From Algibacillus agarilyticus (GTDB taxonomy: Bacteria; Pseudomonadota; Gammaproteobacteria; Enterobacterales; Alteromonadaceae), in the NCBI RefSeq assembly GCF_003286125.1, contig NZ_QMED01000002.1:62001-126000 (forward strand): 64,000 bases of DNA, written 5' to 3'. Positions 20,954-32,142 of this stretch are shown piece by piece. How positions within the stretch are numbered: the first letter of the stretch is position 1; the number at the start of each line of letters is the position of its first letter. The notes under the pieces were generated by a model, which was not told the DNA's origin, made no database searches, and was given only the letters and a program-made list of their open reading frames with translations. A program made the translations under genes and the position numbers.

Positions 20954-22027
20954 CTAATCCTCTACAACTAATTGATTTACAACGTTGACAACTCGCTCGG
21001 TTGAATCAACGATGGCAACGCTTTTGCACTGCGCTGCCATTTCGACTAATAAACTCGGCAGCTGTGCTAGTGCAATTAAATGCTTAGCTAACTCACCTTT
21101 TAATAATTCTGTTTGCGGCAATAAAATGCCTGCACCTGCGTTAACCAATATTTCCGCATTTTTAGTTTGGTGGTCATCAACCGCATGTGGCAACGGCACT
21201 AAAATACTCGGCATATGAGCCGCCGCTAACTCAGAAACCGTTAAGGCTCCAGCTCGACAAACAACTAAATTAGCTAAATCATAGGCAGCAGCCATGTCGT
21301 CAATAAATTCAACAACCTCGACTTTTGCGTTAATACCCGCATAAGCCGCCTTAACCGACGCTAAATTACCGCGACCAGTTTGATGCAAAACACTAACATC
21401 AATGTTTTGCTCAACTAATAATTTAAGTGCGACTGGCATTTGCTCATTTAATACCTGTGCCCCTAAACTACCGCCAACAACTAAAATACTTAACTCCGTT
21501 AATGCCGTTTCTTCTACTGCTTTAATTTGATTTCGTACTGGGTTTCCTACCACGTTTGTATTAGCTGATAATCCTTTGGTATTAGCAAAGGCCATCAAGG
21601 TACGATCAGCTAAACGACTTAACACTCTATTTGTTAAACCAGCCGCTGCATTTTGCTCGTGGATCACCAAAGGTTTAGCTAGCAATTTAGCCGCTAACCC
21701 ACCTGGCATTGCAGCATAACCACCAAAACCAATAACAATGTCAGCTCGCCTTGCTTTAATAATGGTTATCGCTTGCCATACAGCGTTTAGTAACATAAAT
21801 GGCGTTAACAGCTTTCTAAATAAACCTTTATTACGCACACCTTTGATATCAATGAAATCAATTTCGATATCATGTTGTGGAACAAGCTGAGCTTCCATAC
21901 GCTCGGCTGTCCCTAACCACGTAACTTGCCAACCTTGTTTTTTAAGCTCTTCAGCAACGGCCAGCCCAGGGAAAATATGCCCTCCGGTGCCACCCGCCAT
22001 AATAATTGCGCGCTTAACTGAACTCAT
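20954..22027 (-). CDS. murG: Lipid II synthase glycosyltransferase MurG
   Basis: MurG transfers GlcNAc from UDP-GlcNAc to lipid I on the cytoplasmic face of the membrane. The 357-residue GT28 protein shows the N-terminal glycine loop [17 protein letters not shown], the second loop [12 protein letters not shown] and the donor-binding region [15 protein letters not shown]. It overlaps ftsW by 4 bp and nearly touches murC. Confidence 0.97.
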   Translation of the reverse strand: MSSVKRAIIMAGGTGGHIFPGLAVAEELKKQGWQVTWLGTAERMEAQLVPQHDIEIDFIDIKGVRNKGLFRKLLTPFMLLNAVWQAITIIKARRADIVIGFGGYAAMPGGLAAKLLAKPLVIHEQNAAAGLTNRVLSRLADRTLMAFANTKGLSANTNVVGNPVRNQIKAVEETALTELSILVVGGSLGAQVLNEQMPVALKLLVEQNIDVSVLHQTGRGNLASVKAAYAGINAKVEVVEFIDDMAAAYDLANLVVCRAGALTVSELAAAHMPSILVPLPHAVDDHQTKNAEILVNAGAGILLPQTELLKGELAKHLIALAQLPSLLVEMAAQCKSVAIVDSTERVVNVVNQLVVED

Positions 22028-23292
22028 TTTTTGTTAGCCTTACGCTTGGATTGCTTGCTTTTAGTTAATTTATTTTCTTTTTTAGGTTTACTAGAGCGCG
22101 TTGCTTGAATACTTTCTAAACGCAATTCATAGTCAATTCTCATAACAGCCGCGATCGCCACACTCATTACCAATAAACTACTGCCACCATAACTAACTAA
22201 AGGTAGGGTTAAACCTTTCGTGGGTAACATGCCAGCACTTGCGCCGATATTAACCGCGGCTTGAAAACTAATCCAAATAGCCATCGCATACGCAAAATAG
22301 CCTTCAAATTGTTTTTCGGCGACAAGCGCTCTTTTACCAAGCGTTAAAATTTTACCAACAAGCCAAAACACAATACCAACAATCAAAAAAACACCGACAA
22401 ATCCGGTTTCTTCAGCCAAAACAGCAAACACAAAATCGGTATGCGCTTCAGGTAAAAAATGTAATTTTTGAATACTATTGCCTAAGCCCATGCCAAACCA
22501 ATCACCTCGACCGTAGGCCATTAATGACTGAGTTAATTGATAGCCACTACCAAATGGATCAGACCATGGGTCTAAAAATGAAGTCACACGACGAACCCGG
22601 TATTCAGCAGATAAAATAAGCACAACAACCGCACAACAGCCCATGATAAACAAACCAAAAAATTGAACTAACTTAGCACCGGCTAAAAAAAGCAAACCAA
22701 TGGTTGTCGCAAACATCACAACCACAGTGCCCAAATCAGGTTGCAGCAATAACAGCATCGCCAAGGCAAACATAACGCATAAAGGCTTAATAAAGCCGCG
22801 AATATTCGCTTTAACTTCGGTTTCTCGACGAACTAAATAACCCGCTAAATAAACAAAAAAGAACAACTTAGCCGGCTCTGCAGCTTGTATATTCAAAGGC
22901 CCTAAGGCCAACCAACGAGTACTACCGTTAACCGTTTTACCGACTAACAAAACGGCCACTAATAAACCAAATGCGACCATTAATAAATAAGGGTTATATT
23001 TTTTCCACCATGACATCGGTATTTGTATTACCGCCATGAACGTAATAAACCCTAAAACTAAATAAACAATATGCCGGATGGCAAAATGCAGCGGGTTATC
23101 ATACAGTTTGCTGGCAACAGGAATCGACGCAGAGGCCACCATTAGCAACCCAGTCGCCAATAAAATGCAACATAAGATAACTAAAGTCCGATCATATAAA
23201 GCATGGTCTTGACCCTTACCAAATACGTTATTGCCTAACTCACTCATCTGTTCTTGCCATGTCGGCTTGGTGAGCTGATCAACTAAACTCAT
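22024..23292 (-). CDS. ftsW: SEDS peptidoglycan glycosyltransferase FtsW
   Basis: FtsW polymerises lipid II at the septum together with FtsI. The 422-residue polytopic protein has about ten membrane helices. Signature segments include the functional Asp region AEAHTDFVFAVLAEETGF and the C-terminal LTLPLVSYGGSSLL. The C-terminus is very lysine-rich. It overlaps murD by 14 bp and murG by 4 bp. Confidence 0.97.
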   Translation of the reverse strand: MSLVDQLTKPTWQEQMSELGNNVFGKGQDHALYDRTLVILCCILLATGLLMVASASIPVASKLYDNPLHFAIRHIVYLVLGFITFMAVIQIPMSWWKKYNPYLLMVAFGLLVAVLLVGKTVNGSTRWLALGPLNIQAAEPAKLFFFVYLAGYLVRRETEVKANIRGFIKPLCVMFALAMLLLLQPDLGTVVVMFATTIGLLFLAGAKLVQFFGLFIMGCCAVVVLILSAEYRVRRVTSFLDPWSDPFGSGYQLTQSLMAYGRGDWFGMGLGNSIQKLHFLPEAHTDFVFAVLAEETGFVGVFLIVGIVFWLVGKILTLGKRALVAEKQFEGYFAYAMAIWISFQAAVNIGASAGMLPTKGLTLPLVSYGGSSLLVMSVAIAAVMRIDYELRLESIQATRSSKPKKENKLTKSKQSKRKANKK

Positions 23293-24628
23293 CTAAGGCC
23301 TCCACCGCTTGAATAAAAGCCAAACCGCGCTGTTCAAAATTTTTAAACATATCGAGCGAAGCACAAGCAGGTGAAAGCAGCACCGTATCACCATTGTTAG
23401 CCAATGATGCCGCTAACTTAACCGCCCCTTCTAAATCATCAACTTGAGTTGAACTTGCTTTTAGACTCGCAATTAAATGTCCTTCTTGGCCAAATGTGAT
23501 CAACTGACTGACTTGCTCATTTAACACTGAACGGAGTGGTTCAAAATCAGCATCTTTACCGACACCGCCTGCAATCAATATCAATTGCCCCTGCTCATTC
23601 GCTAACCCATTCAGAGCCGCTAAAGTCGCACCGACATTAGTCGCTTTTGAATCATTGAGCCAATTAACACCAAAACGCTGAGAAATACGCTGACATCGAT
23701 GGGCTAACCCGGTGTAATGCTGAAATGCGTGCTCAACTTTTTCGGCAATAGCCGAAAATTCAAACATGACGGCAGCAACCGCAAGCATATTCAGTTGATT
23801 ATGTACACCGACAAGGCCTGCATTTTGTAAAGAGTATACCGGTTGATTTAAATAACAGGCTCGATCATCAATCACTTGCCATTTGGCATTTTTCGATTGG
23901 CCAAAACTAACTTGTCGATAACATTCATTAGGTTGAGTTAAATCATCATCAGCATTAAAAATGGCTAATTGAGCACCACGATAAATATTCTTTTTAGTCG
24001 CAGTATATTCTTCCATACTGCTGTAGCGATCCATATGGTCTTCGCTTACATTCAATAATAAAGCTATATCAGGAGAAAAACTGGGGCAAAATTCTAATTG
24101 AAAACTAGATAATTCAAGCACATAAACATCAGGATTATCATTTAATAAGTCTAAAGCTGGACGCCCTATGTTTCCGCCAACAGCATTTGATATGCCCGCA
24201 GCCAAAAGTGTTTCGCCTAATAAACTCACAACAGTCGATTTACCATTTGAGCCTGTAACCGCAATCACTTTAACTGGCGTTCTATTTTCTTGGATATGCT
24301 CAATTGCATGCGAAAATAGTTCAATTTCATTTATTAACTCAACGCCTTCAGCTTGGGCATCTTCGATCCAGCTTTGACGAGGGTCAATGCCTGGACTCAT
24401 TAAAATATAATCAAATTGTTGTAAATATTCAGAATCAACAAAACCAAACTTCAGCGCTAAGCGCTCTGGAATTAAATCAAGTTGATCAACCAATGGCGGT
24501 TGCTTTCGAGTATCACAAACTGCAGGCACAATACCTTGACTTAATAAATAACGCACGCAAGAAAGTCCACTCAGCCCTAAGCCCAGTACACAAAATTTCT
24601 TATGATTGTTACGTTTAAGCCAAGTCAT
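23279..24628 (-). CDS. murD: UDP-N-acetylmuramoylalanine--D-glutamate ligase
   Basis: MurD adds D-glutamate to UDP-MurNAc-L-Ala. The 449-residue protein contains the Rossmann start LGLGLSGLSCVRYLL, the P-loop VTGSNGKSTVVSLLGE, the segment NVSEDHMDRY and the C-terminal NDSKATNVGATLAAL. It is 3 bp from mraY and overlaps ftsW. Confidence 0.97.
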   Translation of the reverse strand: MTWLKRNNHKKFCVLGLGLSGLSCVRYLLSQGIVPAVCDTRKQPPLVDQLDLIPERLALKFGFVDSEYLQQFDYILMSPGIDPRQSWIEDAQAEGVELINEIELFSHAIEHIQENRTPVKVIAVTGSNGKSTVVSLLGETLLAAGISNAVGGNIGRPALDLLNDNPDVYVLELSSFQLEFCPSFSPDIALLLNVSEDHMDRYSSMEEYTATKKNIYRGAQLAIFNADDDLTQPNECYRQVSFGQSKNAKWQVIDDRACYLNQPVYSLQNAGLVGVHNQLNMLAVAAVMFEFSAIAEKVEHAFQHYTGLAHRCQRISQRFGVNWLNDSKATNVGATLAALNGLANEQGQLILIAGGVGKDADFEPLRSVLNEQVSQLITFGQEGHLIASLKASSTQVDDLEGAVKLAASLANNGDTVLLSPACASLDMFKNFEQRGLAFIQAVEALDEFS

Positions 24629-24631
24629 ATT

Positions 24632-25714
24632 TTATCTTATCTTCAGGGTTGCTAAACCAACCAATACCAACATTAAACTAATAATCCAAAATCGCACGAT
24701 CACGCGCGGCTCTGGCCAGCCTTTCAATTCATAATGATGATGAATGGGAGCCATTCTAAAAATACGTTCACCCCGTAATTTATAACTGCCGACTTGTAAA
24801 ATAACCGACAGCGTTTCAATAACAAAAACCCCACCCATAATAAATAGGATGAGCTCTTGTCTTACTAAAATAGCGATCACGCCCAATGCAGCGCCTAACG
24901 CTAAAGAGCCTACATCGCCCATAAAAACTTGAGCTGGGTAAGTGTTAAACCATAAAAACCCTAATCCAGCGCCAACAATCGCGGTACACACAATGACTAA
25001 TTCACTGGTTAAAGGTAAATAAGGAATATTTAAATAAGCAGAAAAATTAACATTACCTGTAACATACGCAATTAATGCAAATGCACTCGCAACCATAATC
25101 GTAGGCACAATCGCTAATCCATCTAATCCATCGGTTAAATTAACCGCGTTACTCGTGCCAACGATAACGAAATAACAAACCAGTAAATACAAAGCGCCAA
25201 GCTGTGGTAAAACTTCTTTAAAAAATGGCACTAAGAGTACCGTTTCATTTGGGTCTTGAGCGGTGTAATACAAGAAAAAAGCAACTAACAACGCACAAGT
25301 CGATTGCCAAAAATATTTCCAACGCGCAATTAAGCCTTTAGAATCTTTGCGGATCACTTTGCGGTAATCATCAACAAAACCAATTAGGCCAAAGCTCACC
25401 ACAACAAATAAAGTCACTAAAACATAACGATTTGATAAATCTGCCCACATCAAAGAAGCAAAAACAATCGAACCTAAAATCAAAATACCGCCCATCGTTG
25501 GCGTACCCGATTTTGAAAAATGGGATTCAGGGCCATCATCACGAACCGTTTGACCAATCTGCATCCGTTGTAAATAACGGATCAATTTGGGTCCTAAATA
25601 CAATGACAACATTAAAGCCGTTAAAATGCTTAATATGGCCCGCATCGTCAAATACGAAAAAACATTAAAACCAGGCTCATATTGTGTTAGCCATTCGGCT
25701 AGCCAAACTAGCAT
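24632..25714 (-). CDS. mraY: Phospho-MurNAc-pentapeptide transferase MraY
   Basis: MraY makes lipid I by moving phospho-MurNAc-pentapeptide to undecaprenyl phosphate. The 360-residue protein has ten predicted membrane helices. Catalytic and signature regions are present: [22 protein letters not shown], and [12 protein letters not shown], which holds the HHH motif. It overlaps the murF end by 7 bp. Confidence 0.98.
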   Translation of the reverse strand: MLVWLAEWLTQYEPGFNVFSYLTMRAILSILTALMLSLYLGPKLIRYLQRMQIGQTVRDDGPESHFSKSGTPTMGGILILGSIVFASLMWADLSNRYVLVTLFVVVSFGLIGFVDDYRKVIRKDSKGLIARWKYFWQSTCALLVAFFLYYTAQDPNETVLLVPFFKEVLPQLGALYLLVCYFVIVGTSNAVNLTDGLDGLAIVPTIMVASAFALIAYVTGNVNFSAYLNIPYLPLTSELVIVCTAIVGAGLGFLWFNTYPAQVFMGDVGSLALGAALGVIAILVRQELILFIMGGVFVIETLSVILQVGSYKLRGERIFRMAPIHHHYELKGWPEPRVIVRFWIISLMLVLVGLATLKIR

Positions 25715-27072
25715 TCATTAACTCCTAAAATTTTCAATTCTTCTATTACTCTTTCCATTTTTGCACTACGAGAACCTTTTACTAAAATAGTGGTTGGTTC
25801 AGCTGTTAACTCGGCATGCAGTGCGACCATTAAATGATCAAGTTCATGATAATGATGGCGATGGGTATGCCCAGTGTGAGCATGCAAGCTAAGTTCACCT
25901 AAGGTAAACAATTCAGAGATCCCTATAGAGCGCGCATAATCCCCCACCATTTGGTGCTCTTTACGGGCATAATTACCTAATTCAGCCATATCGCCCATCA
26001 CAAATATTTTACGGCCACCTGTTTGCGCCAATACATCTAACGCCGCTTTCATTGAAGCTGAATTAGCATTGTAAGTATCATCAATAGCAACAAGTGTTGG
26101 GCTAATTTCGATTCTATTTAATCGGCCTTGTACCGTAACATCTCGGTTTAAACCGACTACAACCGATTCAATCGCAATGCCCGCAGCAATAGCACATGTA
26201 GCCGCCGCTAGCGCATTTTGAATATTGTGCTGCCCCGGCAAAGAGAGTGTTATCGGGTAGGCTTTACTTTTGTGGACTAAATTAAATTCAGCATAACCCG
26301 ATGCGTTAAAACGAATGTCAGCCGCACTCACATCTGCAGATCGGTGCTGCAAAGCAAAACTGAGTGTATTTACTTTTTCTAAACGGCCGTGCCAACGCGT
26401 GATATACGGGCAATCTAAATTAATCACAGCGACTTTATCAGGCGCTAAGCCACCGTATATTTCGCCTTTTGCTTGCGCAACACCATTAAGAGAGCCAAAA
26501 CCTTCAAGGTGAGCAGCTGAAACATTATTAACGAGCGCGACATCGGGTTGTACCAAATCAACCGTATAAGATATTTCACCAATATGATTAGCACCGAGCT
26601 CTACAACCGCATACTCATGTTCGAGCGTTAAATTAAGTAAAGTTAATGGCACACCAATATCGTTATTTAAATTGCCTTGTGTCATTAAAGTTTGACCGGC
26701 TTGTGCGCAAATAGATCCTAATAGTTCTTTAACCGTTGTTTTGCCACAACTACCGGTGATAGCAATAGTCACCGCTTTACTTAACGCTTTTACACCTTTA
26801 GCAATTAAACCTAGCGCAACGCGGGTGTCATCAACAACAACTTGAGGTATATCAAGCTCAAGTACATGATCAACCACAACCGCGCTTGCCCCTTGTTCAA
26901 TCGCTTGTTCGATAAAAGCATGTGCATCAAAACGGTCGCCTCTTAAGGCGATAAACAAAGAGCCACTTTTAATTTCACGTGTATCCGTACTGACTTGTTC
27001 GATAGGCGTATCAAGTCCAATAAACTGCCCTTTGCATAGTTCACAAATTTCTTGCAGACTCATTTTTATCAT
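25708..27072 (-). CDS. murF: UDP-MurNAc-tripeptide--D-Ala-D-Ala ligase
   Basis: MurF completes the pentapeptide precursor. The 454-residue protein has the P-loop [15 protein letters not shown], the [14 protein letters not shown] segment and the C-terminal domain with [15 protein letters not shown]. The ATG at 27072 overlaps the murE stop by 4 bp (ATGA); a second in-frame ATG lies at 27063. Confidence 0.97.
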   Translation of the reverse strand: MIKMSLQEICELCKGQFIGLDTPIEQVSTDTREIKSGSLFIALRGDRFDAHAFIEQAIEQGASAVVVDHVLELDIPQVVVDDTRVALGLIAKGVKALSKAVTIAITGSCGKTTVKELLGSICAQAGQTLMTQGNLNNDIGVPLTLLNLTLEHEYAVVELGANHIGEISYTVDLVQPDVALVNNVSAAHLEGFGSLNGVAQAKGEIYGGLAPDKVAVINLDCPYITRWHGRLEKVNTLSFALQHRSADVSAADIRFNASGYAEFNLVHKSKAYPITLSLPGQHNIQNALAAATCAIAAGIAIESVVVGLNRDVTVQGRLNRIEISPTLVAIDDTYNANSASMKAALDVLAQTGGRKIFVMGDMAELGNYARKEHQMVGDYARSIGISELFTLGELSLHAHTGHTHRHHYHELDHLMVALHAELTAEPTTILVKGSRSAKMERVIEELKILGVNEC

Positions 27073-28580
27073 GCTGCGCGCTCCATCAATTGCTGAACAT
27101 AAGCTCTTTCGTTATATTTTATTTTTTCAGAGCCTATTTCTTGAGTTAATTCATGCCCTTTTCCGGCGATTAAAACAACATCGCCCGGTTGAGCTTGCTG
27201 ATAAGCTTGTGCAATGGCAGCTTTGCGGTCGAGTACAATCTCTACCGCTGTATTATTAGAAATTCCATCGTAGATTGCATTTGCGATCATCATTGGATCT
27301 TCGCTACGTGCATTATCATTCGTGATAATAATACGATCCGCATACTGTGCTGCCACTTGCCCCATTAAAGGTCTTTTATCAATATCTCGATCACCGCCAC
27401 AGCCAAAAACGACATACAAAGCACAATCAGTAGATGACAAATGTTGACGACAAGCTTGTAAAGCTTGTGCTAATCCATCTGGTGTATGAGCAAAATCAAC
27501 AACTAATAAAGGTTTATCGGGGCAATAAAAAGTTTCCATTCGACCTTTAATTGCATTAATACTTTCAATCGCTTGCATCACTTCAGTTAACGTAAATCCC
27601 TGAGCTAGTAAAATACCGGCGACGACTAATGCGTTTTCAATATTAAATTGCCCCAACAAATTCAACTGACATTTAACGGTCTCTGTTGTTGTTTTTAAAG
27701 CAAATTTAAATCCATGCGGAAGCACTTTAATATCACATGCTTGTACAAAATTAGGCTGTTGAGTTAAAGCAGCAGAGCGGCCAACTTGAATGATTTTTGC
27801 ATTTTCAACGCTCGCCTCATTCATTAATTCTTCAACTAATAATGAACCCCATTTATTATCAATATTAATCACAAAAGCGTTTGCATCATACTGAGTAAAA
27901 AGCGCTTTTTTGGCTTGATAATAGCTTGACATATCACCATGAAAATCAAGATGGTCATGTGATAAATTGCTAAAAGCACTCACAAAAAAAGCCAATCCAT
28001 GCACCCGTTGCTCAACTAATGCGTGGCTCGATACCTCTAAAGCACAAATATCAGAGCCTGCGAGCTTAATGTCAGCGAGCAAGTTATATAATTCAATTGC
28101 AACAGGGGTCGTATTAGCCAATTCCTTTTCATCATTAGGTGTTTTTACGCCTAACGTACCTAAATATGCGGGTTGTTTATTTAAAAAAAGTAAACATTGA
28201 TATGTCATATCCGCAATTGATGTTTTGCCGTTAGTACCGGTTATCGCTATTAAGGGAAAATCTGAAATCATCGATGACATGCAGGCAGTTGCCAATGCAT
28301 TTTGTAAGCTTGACAGATGTGCGATATAAATAATTTGCACTGCGTTAAAGGTTTTAACTCGACCGTGTGGGTTATCTGTATCGGCTTCTGCCAAAACAGC
28401 AACGGCACCTTGCTTAATTGCTTGGTGTATATATTGACGGCCATCAAGCCGCGCGCCCAGCAAAGCAATAAATACCGTTTGTGTATCCACTTTTCTTGAA
28501 TCAAGTTGTAAACGCTCAAACTCAATATCAGGCAAATCAGCCTTACAAATATTATTAAACAACGACAACGAGTTAGGCAC
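27069..28580 (-). CDS. murE: UDP-MurNAc-Ala-Glu--diaminopimelate ligase
   Basis: MurE adds the third amino acid, in Gram-negatives meso-diaminopimelate. The 503-residue protein has the P-loop ITGTNGKTSIADMTYQ and the GCGGDRDIDKRPLMG segment. The substrate motif reads DNAR rather than the usual DNPR. Asn and Arg, which contact diaminopimelate in known structures, are kept, so meso-DAP remains the likely substrate. The start is GTG at 28580, overlapping ftsI by 8 bp. Confidence 0.96.
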   Translation of the reverse strand: MPNSLSLFNNICKADLPDIEFERLQLDSRKVDTQTVFIALLGARLDGRQYIHQAIKQGAVAVLAEADTDNPHGRVKTFNAVQIIYIAHLSSLQNALATACMSSMISDFPLIAITGTNGKTSIADMTYQCLLFLNKQPAYLGTLGVKTPNDEKELANTTPVAIELYNLLADIKLAGSDICALEVSSHALVEQRVHGLAFFVSAFSNLSHDHLDFHGDMSSYYQAKKALFTQYDANAFVINIDNKWGSLLVEELMNEASVENAKIIQVGRSAALTQQPNFVQACDIKVLPHGFKFALKTTTETVKCQLNLLGQFNIENALVVAGILLAQGFTLTEVMQAIESINAIKGRMETFYCPDKPLLVVDFAHTPDGLAQALQACRQHLSSTDCALYVVFGCGGDRDIDKRPLMGQVAAQYADRIIITNDNARSEDPMMIANAIYDGISNNTAVEIVLDRKAAIAQAYQQAQPGDVVLIAGKGHELTQEIGSEKIKYNERAYVQQLMERAA

Positions 28581-30315
28581 TTGGCTTGCCTCCTTGTCGG
28601 TTAGCTAATGTCACTGAACCTTCTTGATCGGGTGATTCATTTAAAATACGTAAAGCACCTTGCGCTATTTTACTAAACACAGGCGCCGCGACATCACCAC
28701 CACCGTATTCATCACCTTTAGGATTATTAACCACAACCACCAACGCAATACGCGGCTTACTGGCTGGCGCTATTCCAACAAAGGTGCTGTAATAATCATG
28801 GCCATAACCACCCGCAACCGCTTTTCGCGATGTGCCTGTTTTACCTGCAATACGATAACCTTCAACTGCAGCTCGCGTGCCGGTTCCACCTTCTTCGGTG
28901 ACTCGTTCTAACATACGTAAAACTTGACGACTTGAACTCGCAGCAAAAACTCGATCACCCTCTGGAGCGGTATCTCTTTTTATAATCGAAAGCGGTCGTT
29001 GAATACCGCCAGCCGCTATCGTCGCATAAAACCGAGCGAGCTGAATTGGTGTAACAGAAAGGCCATAACCGAATGATAACGTCGCTAATTCGAAATCAGA
29101 CCAACGGCGACGGTCATAAAATACACCTGAGCTTTCACCCAATATAGAACTGCCAGAATCAGTACCAAAACCCGCGTTGTAATAAGCATCTAAAAAATGT
29201 TCAACCGGCATAGATAACGCCAATTTAGTCACCCCAACATTACTGGATTTTTGCAATATCGAAATCAAATCCATTTTGCCATTATTGCGACCATCTCGAA
29301 CTCGACGACCACCAATTTGCATCCAACCAGGAGACGTATCGATTAAATCACCAGGACTAACAGAACCAAACTCTAACGCCGACAATACCACTAGCGGTTT
29401 AATTGACGACCCAGGTTCAAAAGCATCGGTAACCGCCCTATTTCGAGCATTACGCGCGCTATAAGTATTACGATTATTCGGGTTGTAACTTGGGCTATTA
29501 ACCAGCGCTAATATCTCGCCGGTGTTAACATCAACCATAACGACAGAGCCAGAGTCAGCATCGTGGTACTGAACCGCTGATTTTAGCTCTTGGTAAGCAA
29601 GCGCTTGAATGCCTTGATCTATCGATAAATAAATATCTTGAGCTGGATGTGCTTCATCAACATTAAGCACTTTGATCACTTGCCCTCGAGCATCTTTTAA
29701 TACGTGGCGTTTGCCAGCTTCACCTGTCAATTCATCATTGTATAAACTTTCAATCCCTTCGATCCCATCGTCATCAATATTAGTTAAGCCAACTAAATGT
29801 GCACTCACTTCACCGTACGGATAATAACGTTTAGACTCTGGACGCAAATAGACACCTGGAATGTCCAATTGGTCTATGTATTCAGCTAAAGCGGGGGTTA
29901 TTTGGCGACCCAAATAAATAAAGCGTTTTTCTTTCTCAATAGCAACATTCACTTTATCGAGCAAACGATCAACAGGATCATTCAGCACATCGGCTAATGC
30001 ACGCCACTCACGCTCTAAAGTAAGGCCATGGTAACGATTGATCGTGACGGGGTCAGCCCAAACAGTATTGACAGGAGCTGAGATAGCTAACTCTAAACCG
30101 TTGCGATCTTTAATCATGCCACGATGAACATTATCCGCTAGATAACGATGAGTTCGAGCATCACCTTGCTTTCGCAACATGTCAGGTTGAATAACTTGGA
30201 TATAAGCAGCACGAGAAATTAAGGCAAAAAACACAAGCGCAACCGTCGCAAAAACGACATAAAATCGCCAGCGTCCCACTTGTTGTTGTTTTGGTTTTCC
30301 AGTTCGCTTTTTCAT
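28573..30315 (-). CDS. ftsI: Septal transpeptidase FtsI (PBP3)
   Basis: FtsI is the class B penicillin-binding protein that cross-links septal peptidoglycan. The 580-residue protein has a short cytoplasmic tail, one membrane helix at about residues 17-38, a pedestal domain, and a transpeptidase domain with all three active-site motifs: SIKP (serine in FEPGSSIKPLV), SSN (KSSNVGVTKL) and KTG (AGKTGTSRK). Its ATG follows the ftsL TAG directly. Confidence 0.97.
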   Translation of the reverse strand: MKKRTGKPKQQQVGRWRFYVVFATVALVFFALISRAAYIQVIQPDMLRKQGDARTHRYLADNVHRGMIKDRNGLELAISAPVNTVWADPVTINRYHGLTLEREWRALADVLNDPVDRLLDKVNVAIEKEKRFIYLGRQITPALAEYIDQLDIPGVYLRPESKRYYPYGEVSAHLVGLTNIDDDGIEGIESLYNDELTGEAGKRHVLKDARGQVIKVLNVDEAHPAQDIYLSIDQGIQALAYQELKSAVQYHDADSGSVVMVDVNTGEILALVNSPSYNPNNRNTYSARNARNRAVTDAFEPGSSIKPLVVLSALEFGSVSPGDLIDTSPGWMQIGGRRVRDGRNNGKMDLISILQKSSNVGVTKLALSMPVEHFLDAYYNAGFGTDSGSSILGESSGVFYDRRRWSDFELATLSFGYGLSVTPIQLARFYATIAAGGIQRPLSIIKRDTAPEGDRVFAASSSRQVLRMLERVTEEGGTGTRAAVEGYRIAGKTGTSRKAVAGGYGHDYYSTFVGIAPASKPRIALVVVVNNPKGDEYGGGDVAAPVFSKIAQGALRILNESPDQEGSVTLANRQGGKPSA

Positions 30316-30642
30316 CTAAGGTTCTATAATAATTTCGTCAGCGGGAATAGCCCGTTTCATTTTTAAGTCATCTTTAGCCATTTGCTCAATTCGACTATGT
30401 TCAGATAATGCGTTAAGTTCGAGCAACATATGGCGCCAATCTACATCGAGTCTATCTTGGCTATCTTGTAATTTTTGCACTTGTGTATTGAGTAAACGGT
30501 TTTTCCATGCAAAATAAACAACCGCGTATGCACTGCTTAAAACAGCAAGTACCAATACAATGATCAGCTTATGATCGAGCCAATCTTTAATAATGACCCA
30601 AGCTAAATTGGGTGTTTTATCTAATTGCTCGTTATTCGCCAC
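30316..30642 (-). CDS. ftsL: Cell division protein FtsL
   Basis: FtsL is a small bitopic protein that forms a coiled coil with FtsB and activates FtsWI. The product has one membrane helix ([21 protein letters not shown]) followed by a periplasmic coiled coil with [12 protein letters not shown] and [10 protein letters not shown], like E. coli FtsL. The start is uncertain: GTG at 30642 (108 residues, 11 bp overlap with rsmH) or TTG at 30657 (113 residues). Neither has a strong ribosome binding site, which suggests coupling to rsmH. Confidence 0.9.
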   Translation of the reverse strand: MANNEQLDKTPNLAWVIIKDWLDHKLIIVLVLAVLSSAYAVVYFAWKNRLLNTQVQKLQDSQDRLDVDWRHMLLELNALSEHSRIEQMAKDDLKMKRAIPADEIIIEP

Positions 30643-31579
30643 GTAACCGTTCTGCAATCCGTAAAACTGAGCTTCGAGAGCGCGTGTTCAACTCAACTTC
30701 TTGTGCTGTCGGTTTTATCGCTTTACCAATCGTTTTTAATTTGATGTGTTTATTGAGCTCATCATCCGTTACAGGCAAGCCTCGTGGCACCGCAACAGCT
30801 TTGCTTTTTTCATTCATGAAGCGTTTCACAATACGATCTTCTAGTGAATGGAAACTAATAACTGATAAACGACCACCAATGGCCAACATATCAATTGCAT
30901 CGGTCAATACTTGCTTTATCGCATCTAACTCACCATTAACTTGGATCCGAATAGCTTGAAACGTGCGTGTTGCAGGATGTTTTCCAGGCTCTTTCTTTTT
31001 TATAATGCGCTCTAATAACCCCGCTAAATCAAGCGTACGAACAAACGGTTTAGTATCACGATCATACACAATTGCCGCCGCAATCTTTCGTGCAAAGCGC
31101 TCTTCACCGTATTCTTTTAATACATAGGCAATGTCGTCTCGTTCAGCTGTTTTCAACCACTGAGCAGCCGACTGACCTTTAGATGAGTCCATACGCATAT
31201 CAAGTGGGCCGTCACGCATAAAACTAAAACCGCGCTCAGCATCATCAAGTTGTGGTGAACTCACCCCTAAATCAAATAAAATGCCGTCAACTTTCCCCAT
31301 TAAATTCATCGTTGTTAATTCATCTTGCATATTGGCAAAATTACTATGAACAATGGTAAAACGTGGATCATTAAAATGTGTGTTCGCAAATTCAATTGCT
31401 GTCGGGTCTTGATCAAAGGCGATTAAACGCCCGTCAGGCCCGAGTTGTTTTAAAATTTCTCGACTGTGTCCACCACGGCCAAATGTACCATCAACATAAA
31501 GTCCATTAGGCTTTATGGCTAAGGCATCAACAGACTCTCGTAATAAAACACTTATATGACCAGCTTGAGCTTGTTCCAT
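30632..31579 (-). CDS. rsmH: 16S rRNA m4C1402 methyltransferase RsmH
   Basis: RsmH (MraW) N4-methylates C1402 in the 16S rRNA P site, using S-adenosylmethionine. The 315-residue protein has the family's motif [15 protein letters not shown], the segment [21 protein letters not shown] cut short here as [11 protein letters not shown], and the C-terminal [13 protein letters not shown]. Its ATG overlaps the mraZ TAA by one base (TAATG). Confidence 0.97.
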   Translation of the reverse strand: MEQAQAGHISVLLRESVDALAIKPNGLYVDGTFGRGGHSREILKQLGPDGRLIAFDQDPTAIEFANTHFNDPRFTIVHSNFANMQDELTTMNLMGKVDGILFDLGVSSPQLDDAERGFSFMRDGPLDMRMDSSKGQSAAQWLKTAERDDIAYVLKEYGEERFARKIAAAIVYDRDTKPFVRTLDLAGLLERIIKKKEPGKHPATRTFQAIRIQVNGELDAIKQVLTDAIDMLAIGGRLSVISFHSLEDRIVKRFMNEKSKAVAVPRGLPVTDDELNKHIKLKTIGKAIKPTAQEVELNTRSRSSVLRIAERLRGE

Positions 31580-32037
31580 TACAACGATAAATCCTGTAGT
31601 CGTTCACTTATTTCGTAATCAGGTGCATGCATTGCGTTAATATCATTTTCCATTTGTTGATCCCATTCATCTTGAGCCCAAATTTCAAATTTATTAACTT
31701 GGCCTGACAGCAATAATTGTTTTTTTAAATTAGCGTATTGTCGCAACGCACTTGGAATGATAAATCGACCATTTTTATCGATTTCTGCCTCATTGGCATT
31801 ACCCAAAAGTAAACGTTTTACACGACTTTGTTGTGGATCCATATCAGATAATTTCAATAGTTTTTGTTCTATCGCTTCCCATTCAGTTAACGGGTAAAGC
31901 CATAAACAACGCTGGTTTAAGTTAATCGTACAGATCACAGAGCCACCACATTCATCTTGCAACAGATCACGATAACGTGTCGGAATTGCGATCCGACCTT
32001 TATCATCCATTGTTAACAAATGAGAGCCTCTAAACAC
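31579..32037 (-). CDS. mraZ: Transcriptional regulator MraZ
   Basis: MraZ is an AbrB-like DNA-binding protein that represses the dcw operon from its own promoter. The 152-residue protein has two SpoVT/AbrB-like repeats ([13 protein letters not shown], and [14 protein letters not shown]) and the typical C-terminus [10 protein letters not shown]. The start is GTG at 32037 with AGGT eight bases upstream. It is the first gene of the cluster, and its probable operator lies just upstream. Confidence 0.97.
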   Translation of the reverse strand: MFRGSHLLTMDDKGRIAIPTRYRDLLQDECGGSVICTINLNQRCLWLYPLTEWEAIEQKLLKLSDMDPQQSRVKRLLLGNANEAEIDKNGRFIIPSALRQYANLKKQLLLSGQVNKFEIWAQDEWDQQMENDINAMHAPDYEISERLQDLSL

Positions 32038-32070
32038 GTAACTTACCTACCCACACGATTAATTGGAAAA

Positions 32071-32105
32071 ACCACTTTGATCCACAAAGATCCACTTTTA
32101 CCCAC
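32071..32105 (-). promoter_or_regulatory. MraZ operator (four 10-bp-spaced repeats)
   Basis: Reading toward mraZ, four pentamers GTGGG, GTGGA, GTGGA and GTGGT are separated by exactly five bases each, giving a 10-bp period. MraZ operators described in other bacteria consist of TGGG-type direct repeats with 5-bp spacers just upstream of mraZ. A further GTGGG occurs at 32050-32054. The match in position, spacing and sequence makes autoregulation likely. Confidence 0.85.
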
Positions 32106-32113
32106 AATGGCAC

Positions 32114-32142
32114 AGTTTCGGGGCGCAGGCCTATTTTGTCAA
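32114..32142 (-). promoter_or_regulatory. Candidate dcw (mraZ) promoter
   Basis: A perfect -35 hexamer TTGACA (32137-32142) is followed after 17 bp by GAAACT (32114-32119), a weak -10 with three consensus bases. Transcription would start close to the edge of the repeat operator, so MraZ binding would block or follow initiation. Confidence 0.55.
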
